Assembly (NCBI GenBank): GCA_033980235.1
Contig: CM067067.1
Coordinates: 22,465,403 to 22,529,402, forward strand
DNA length: 64,000 nucleotides
Direction of reading: 5' to 3'
Origin: Diadema setosum
Lineage: Eukaryota; Echinodermata; Echinoidea; Diadematoida; Diadematidae
In this document: positions 58,815-64,000 of the stretch, piece by piece
Numbering within the stretch: position 1 is the first letter of the stretch
Layout of the letters: every line of letters starts with the position of its first letter
The notes under the pieces: generated by a model
What the model saw: only the letters and a program-made list of their open reading frames with translations
Told to the model about the DNA's origin: nothing
Databases searched by the model: none
Program-made: the position numbers and the translations under genes

Positions 58815-58885
58815 CAAAAAAGAAATGATAATAATAATAATAAATGTTATCATTATAATAATAGTAATAATAACAATAGGACAAG
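58736..58885. repeat. Interrupted (AAT)n microsatellite
   Basis: AAT/ATG repeats with a pure core at 58775-58815 and an imperfect continuation. It gives a poly-Ile chance frame on the minus strand. Confidence 0.95.
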
Positions 58886-61624
58886 AATTATGACGACACA
58901 TGCTTTACCACAACCAGAGATGTTGAAGAAAAAAGAACTGTATGGGAGTCTGACAGACCTGCAGCTTAATACTGCATTATACGCTTTGGAAACGGGCATT
59001 CCCATTTATGTAGTAGCACAGGAAAAAGAGAAGATAAACGAAGAATGGGAACAGCAAACTTGAAATGATTCAGAAGCTTCACATTTGAAAGAATACGTGA
59101 CAACTTGCTACTACTCCACTGACAATCACTTCACATCAATCCCTTCAGGATCTGAATGTCGAGAGTGTGAAATATCTATTTGCTGTGGGCACACACAATA
59201 AAAATTGCCAGTGAACAAATGGTCAACACGGCAGAGTAGCTTTCAAACAAGACAATCATTTTAAGCAATCATTATTAAATACACAAATGTACTTTTTTAT
59301 GGGGGCATGCAAGCACAATACCAGGTACTGCCAGGAGTTAAATTACATTGTGAGTTGGATCAACAGCAGTGTGCTGACTAGAATAATGTATGAAAACATA
59401 AATGTCCATATCAACCCTACAATCCACTGTGCAAAGGTGTTGATTATGTTGTACATGTGTACTTGTAAACAGTCATATCACACTTTCCATGTGCATGCCC
59501 GATAACTGCATTAACAAGTTGCATTAATGGGCAAGCGGGGAATATGCTTGAACACTACTGTATAGTACTTTGTACCACTGAAAAATTTAACAATGGAAAT
59601 GAAGACAGAAGTGTGCTTCATGAACACTAGGTTTAATAGGATGGTCAAATTTTAACAAGTTTTATCATTTCAAATTTTAGAGCTTACTTTTATAAACCAT
59701 GCATAACTGTATAAATATGGAAATTCATTTTGAACTACTCTTTGTGGGTATTGAGCAAGGCAGTCATAATATGTCACATACTGTACATACATGCAAGGAG
59801 CTACACGGGCATGGTAAATTTGTTAGTACTAAAATTTTGCAACTGCAGTTTGCCAGCCTGACCAACTGTATGTGGCTTGACCAAGCATTGTTTTTTTTTT
59901 TTCCAAGATGCTTTCCTGACATAGCAAGACTTCAGTGCTTCCCTAACACTAGATTATGACAAATTATCATCTTCTCCCCTTGCAAAAAAAAACAAACAAA
60001 CAAAACGAACAAACACACAAACAAACAAAAAAAAAAACAAACAAGGAAAGTAAAACATGAATGGTTAGAAGAACTAAATCAACGACTCATTATCTAATTT
60101 CTATCACTTCCATCTTGTATAGTTTTTGAATGTGTTGTTCCAATAAGGACACACAACAAACATGTATCACACGCAAATATTTACTGCAAAAAGACGGAAT
60201 GGCTGTGTTGATACTTTGTGCCTATTAAGATAAGACCAGTGGTGCATGGCTCTCCAAACAGAAAACTGAGCTTGAGAGAAAAGCATATTGTATTATGCAC
60301 GGTTAAATATGCCATTGTTGATACCAATTGCATGAATATCTAAAAAAAAAAAAATGTCCTAAGGCATAAAAAAAAAGGAATCAACCCAACTCTTCTGTTG
60401 TAATACTATCATACTGAATACTATCATACTGAAATGAGAAAATCAAACATGTGCATCCAAAACAAACAATTTGACCACACACAAAAATGCTCAATGCTTT
60501 TTTTGCATTGAAATAATCTAATCACACTGAAATTATGAACATAAGAAAAATAGGATGTATTTTGAAATGACATCAAATGGCTTCTTTCAATAAACTATGC
60601 ATGCATTCTTCTTCTTGAGCAAGAGTTATAAAGAGATATTTATGAAAAACAAATCTCGCTTGACATCTTTTATCTTTTTCCTCTCAGCAAAACATAATCT
60701 AAAATAAGATGATTGGGCCTGATTAGTAGTCTTGTTGGGTCTGGTTACCAGTTTCGTTTCAGAACAAACAAACTGCTGAAACTATACTTTAAAAAAAACA
60801 TTAAAACATTAAAAAAAAAATGTGTGTGTAAACAAATACTTCACCTTTTCATGCTCAAAGAAAATATAGCAGAGGAATATTCATCTTGTGCATTTTTATA
60901 AACCTGAAAAAAAAAAAAACACATTTGTACAGTCCATGTTTCAACTTGGCATATCATCAAAACAACCTCAACAGCTGCACTTTGAATGGTGTCAGTAAAA
61001 TCACACCAAATACACATACAGCACTTGCAAGCATTATGCTACAATAAATCATCGCATGCGAAAATAGTTTTGCTGTGATTTCCACTGGAAGGAGAGAGGA
61101 CACCTCTCTATATACATTGTGTATACATTCTATCATTTTACCACTCATTATCAAGCTATATCGATGCTGGTACCCTTCAGTTTCCACTATGTGGCGCCAT
61201 TAGGAGCTTAAATAATGACTATAGTGTCAGAGATACACCTCTCTAAAAAACTGCACAGACAAGACTGGAAGAAAGACTATGTGAACTTCCTCAGATCGCA
61301 TGCATACATTGTAACAAGCAGTTTAGAGTATGGGTATTAAACGACATGTTTACACTGTACATATTACATGCATTACTACATAAATATGTTCCTTTTGGGG
61401 CGTAAGGGGTTGAGATTATACAAGGCATCACACATACATACATACACATGTACAAAATGATGTACAACTGTTGAATAAACAAAAGTTGCCAAATGAGATT
61501 TCTACTTGTTCTGGTCAAAATCTGGAAGAGGAGATTTTTAGCTTCAAACAATTATGATATTATCACAGAACTTGGATGTGCCAAGCCCACTATAAAAATA
61601 TATGCGGTGGAAAAGTAAAGCACA
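58886..61624. other. AT-rich non-coding sequence
   Basis: AAAC repeats (59990-60045), poly-A (60343-60354, 60909-60920) and chance frames up to 86 codons. No gene, RNA or recognisable element. Confidence 0.55.
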
Positions 61625-61908
61625 GAATATGGGAATAACTATGATAATGATGATACCTATGGTCTACATGTACTTTAGCCAGGATCTGAAAGCCTCTTTC
61701 AGTATTTCAACAGCTCTTCCTCAGGGCCCTGCCAACAACATGTAACTCTATCATTGCAAGGTCTCCATTTTCACAACTGGGTCAGGAGGGACATCGTGGT
61801 TTTGAAAACATCTTGTCAGAGGAAATAAGCACTTGACAGGACTTGAACTCGGGACTTCCGTTTCAAAGTCAAGAGTCTTAGCCACTATACCACAGTACCT
61901 GCAATTAG
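61625..61908 (-). mobile_element. tRNA-Gln-derived SINE
   Basis: On the minus strand a tRNA-like head (61902 down to 61831) carries an A box TGGTATAGTGG (61892-61882) and a B box AGTTCAAGTCC (61849-61839), both perfect matches to the pol III promoter consensus, 32 nt apart. GACTCTTGACTTTGAAACG resembles the anticodon arm of tRNA-Gln with TTG. Stems are imperfect, so it is not a working tRNA. A non-tRNA body of about 200 bp follows, ending near an ATC-rich tail (61650-61629). Pol III transcription is inferred. Confidence 0.82.
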
Positions 61909-62760
61909 CACATTTTAGAAACCTTGCTTTGAAATTAGAGGAGTGCACTTCACCGCATTGTATTCATAGCAAGGTGGGGATTCAAAACTTTGTGGCAGGC
62001 ACTGTTACAGAATTACAACTGTATCAGTTCAACTCAAGACTTGGTACACCCATTAATAAACAACACGTATGAATATGGAAAGATGACAAAACATCTGCAG
62101 AAGGCATTTGACAAAAAACTTGTAAACTCATTACAAAATGCTTTAACATTTTTGTCGACTGTGTTGATTTCTCTGACTCTTTATACATAGATGGAATTAA
62201 TTGTGTTTGCATTCCTTGTTCTCTTACATTTTTCCCAGGAACACAAACTGCATGTACACTAGGAATGCTATTGACACTGCCAAAGAAAATTGGAACACAT
62301 ACATACACATGTAGTCAATTAAAAATGTCACCGTTTTGGTTAAAGTGCCAAAAGCTACCCAAAGCACTGTCACTGAAGAAAAAAAGTTTCAAAATATATG
62401 CATAAAAAACCTCATGGACCAGCACATACATTTTCTCAAACTTTGCACAAAGTTCATTGAGATATTTTTAAATCAAAATGTTTGCATGTCTAATATTAAT
62501 AGCCATAGCTCTGTTGCAGTAGACTGCCAATTCAGTCACACATGTTCTCTACAGTGACAAAACTCATTCGACTCTCCAACTTATTTTTTTTTTCTCTCAC
62601 AATTTTTGTTGCAGTATAAACAGTCAACTCGAATACATCATAATTTTGAAAGCTGCAATTATTTTTCCCTATGAAAATGGGACTAATATGGAACTATTCC
62701 CTAGGAAGTAAGTTTTTACTTCAAATGAGTTTCAGTTTACATATATTGTGCCTCATTATA
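61909..62760. other. AT-rich non-coding sequence
   Basis: Chance frames of up to 94 codons; poly-T (62584-62592). No feature recognised. Confidence 0.55.
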
Positions 62761-62853
62761 GAACTCACTGAGGATGAGCTGATTCTGTTATAATTACACA
62801 TTTCCCATAAACACCTGCAAGAATATACTGGAAACTAGTCGTCAGTGGGTTAA
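62761..62853 (+). mobile_element. Family A palindromic MITE, copy 11, abutting family B
   Basis: Left end decayed (GAACTCACTGAGGATGAGC), right end TAGTCGTCAGTGGGTTAA. The middle ATTCTGTTATAATTACACA is diverged, and the palindrome has decayed to AGAATATACTGGAAAC. Its right TTAA (62850-62853) is also the left TTAA of the next element. Confidence 0.8.
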
Positions 62854-63415
62854 AGGGAAGGTAAACCCAAAGAGCAATGTGGATTGAGTGAAAGCAGCAA
62901 GATTAGTAGAACACATCAGTGAAAGTTTGAGAAAAATCGGACAATCGATGCAAAAGTTATGAATTTTTAAAGTTTTGGTGTTGGAACCGCTGGATGAGGA
63001 GACTACTAGAGGATATGACGTATGAGTGGACAACAATACAAAGAAAATATAAAGGATATTCAACAAAAATTCACTTTTCTAGAATTATGAAAGAGCAGTG
63101 GACCAACCGCTTTCAGAAAGCAGGGGGAATAATTGCTACCCTTAACATATGTCAATATCAAGTTGATGGAATTTGTAATTTTCATGAAAAATGGATTTTT
63201 GTAGTATTTTCTTTATATTTTCTTGATATTGTAGTCCACTCATACGTCATAACCTCTAGTAGTCTCCTCATCCAGCGGTTCCAACACCAAAACTGTAAAA
63301 ATTCATAACTTTTGCATCGATTGTCCGATTTTCTTCAAACTTTCACTGATGTGTTCTACTAATGTTGCTGCTTTCACTCAATCTACATTGTTCTTGGGGT
63401 TTATCTTCCCTTTAA
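62850..63415 (+). mobile_element. Family B foldback MITE, full copy 3
   Basis: TTAA at both ends: TTAAAGGGAAGGTAAACCC and GGGTTTATCTTCCCTTTAA. The arms carry CAATCGATGCAAAAGTTATG and CCGCTGGATGAGGAGACTAC with inverted partners close to identical, so hairpin formation over about 200 bp per arm is possible. Chance frames of 104, 74 and 70 codons lie wholly or partly inside it. Confidence 0.93.
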
Positions 63416-63717
63416 ATCCGGCTCTCCAGCATTTGGTTGTTGAAAGCAGTGATACAGTGGGAACTCTGCCAGTAAACATATATGACATTATGGTTGTTAT
63501 TGTTGTTTTTTCTTTTATTCGTTTGAGCAAGTCTTTGGTTCCAAAAATAATCTCTGTATAATGTTTAACACCAAGCCAGTATCCACATACAATATTTGTA
63601 TGCTATATAGCTTTGGAGAGCATCTGTGCATGAGTTCCTGTGTAAATAGAGCAGTATAAAAACCCAAACAATGTAGCCCTGTGCAAAATACAATATCTCA
63701 AGGTGGATTAACGTCTC
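63416..63717. other. AT-rich non-coding sequence
   Basis: No feature recognised. Confidence 0.6.
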
Positions 63718-63900
63718 TGAAAGAAAAGAAAGGAAAGAAGCTAGGTAAGGGGAAAATGACTTGCCTGTCCCGAATGAAATGGGGGCGAGGGGGAAGGAGG
63801 GAAGTGGGGAAGGAAAGGGGTTAATGTTTAAAGTGGCGATGAAGGGGTGTTTAAGGGGGTGGGCGGTAGCAAGGGTGAGGGAGAGGGAATGGGGGTTTGT
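63718..63900 (+). repeat. Purine-rich, G-rich tract with G-quadruplex pattern
   Basis: Mostly G and A. GGGGGCGAGGGGG, AAGGAGGG and AAGTGGGG (63781-63809) fit the four-G-run quadruplex pattern, and further G runs follow to 63893. Confidence 0.75.
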
Positions 63901-64000
63901 GAACTACCTTGCATGCTAACTTTTTGGCTATCGGTACTGAGAGATACCCCTGCATTGTGAGCAATTAAATGCCGATGCCCCATTCAGTAAATTGTTTGGC
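63901..64000. other. Non-coding end of window
   Basis: No feature seen. Confidence 0.6.

Noticed and set aside
61831..61902. Functional tRNA-Gln gene on the minus strand
   Set aside because: A and B boxes are good, but the acceptor and anticodon stems do not pair properly and a SINE-like body follows.

Overview
The window looks like AT-rich non-coding DNA from a eukaryotic nuclear genome, most probably a marine deuterostome and, as a guess from repeat style, an echinoderm such as a sea urchin. Seen directly: very low coding density, many microsatellites (AAT, AC, GT, GTT, TTTC, AAAC), about 17 runs of ten or more C or G, frequent TACATGTA words, and many short foldback repeats. The species is inference; a search of echinoderm repeat libraries would settle it.

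I find no protein-coding gene I can support. Open frames are at most 207 codons. They lie in simple repeats, in transposon debris, or in moderately GC-rich stretches where several frames are open at once, and none shows a family motif. The window is best read as an intergenic region or the inside of a very large intron. No rRNA or functional tRNA was found. The one tRNA-like sequence is the head of a SINE.

What the window does hold is layered non-autonomous DNA transposons. (1) An approximately 93-bp palindromic MITE (family A), flanked by TTAA in its better copies, occurs 11 times from end to end. (2) A 540-570-bp foldback (family B) occurs three times in full and once truncated. (3) Further foldbacks with TTAA edges lie at 31.2, 35.8 and 36.8 kb; the last has a rearranged second copy at 53.1 kb. 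(4) A 214-bp family with TTTTCGCG motifs occurs four times. (5) A family starting GTGACCCGC has two members (257 bp and 1.4 kb) with 4-bp target duplications. (6) Two nested composites lie at 43.7-45.7 kb (three elements, very GC-rich) and 51.0-52.3 kb. (7) A 1.8-kb element at 39.9-41.6 kb has a terminal hairpin and internal repeats.

Other structures are a tRNA-Gln-derived SINE on the minus strand (61.6-61.9 kb), a tandem duplication of about 650-760 bp (8.3-9.7 kb), and a three-unit tandem array of about 168 bp (39.0-39.5 kb). Between the repeats are unique, more GC-balanced blocks of 200-700 bp (for example 22.6, 30.6, 35.0, 52.7 and 56.0 kb). They look like candidate cis-regulatory or conserved non-coding sequence, but that reading needs cross-species alignment.

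I did not find a new defence, RNA or protein system. The strongest unusual observations are the shared TTAA insertion preference across several unrelated foldback families, a GC-rich hairpin lost from one arm of the 1-kb foldback, and the nested composites.
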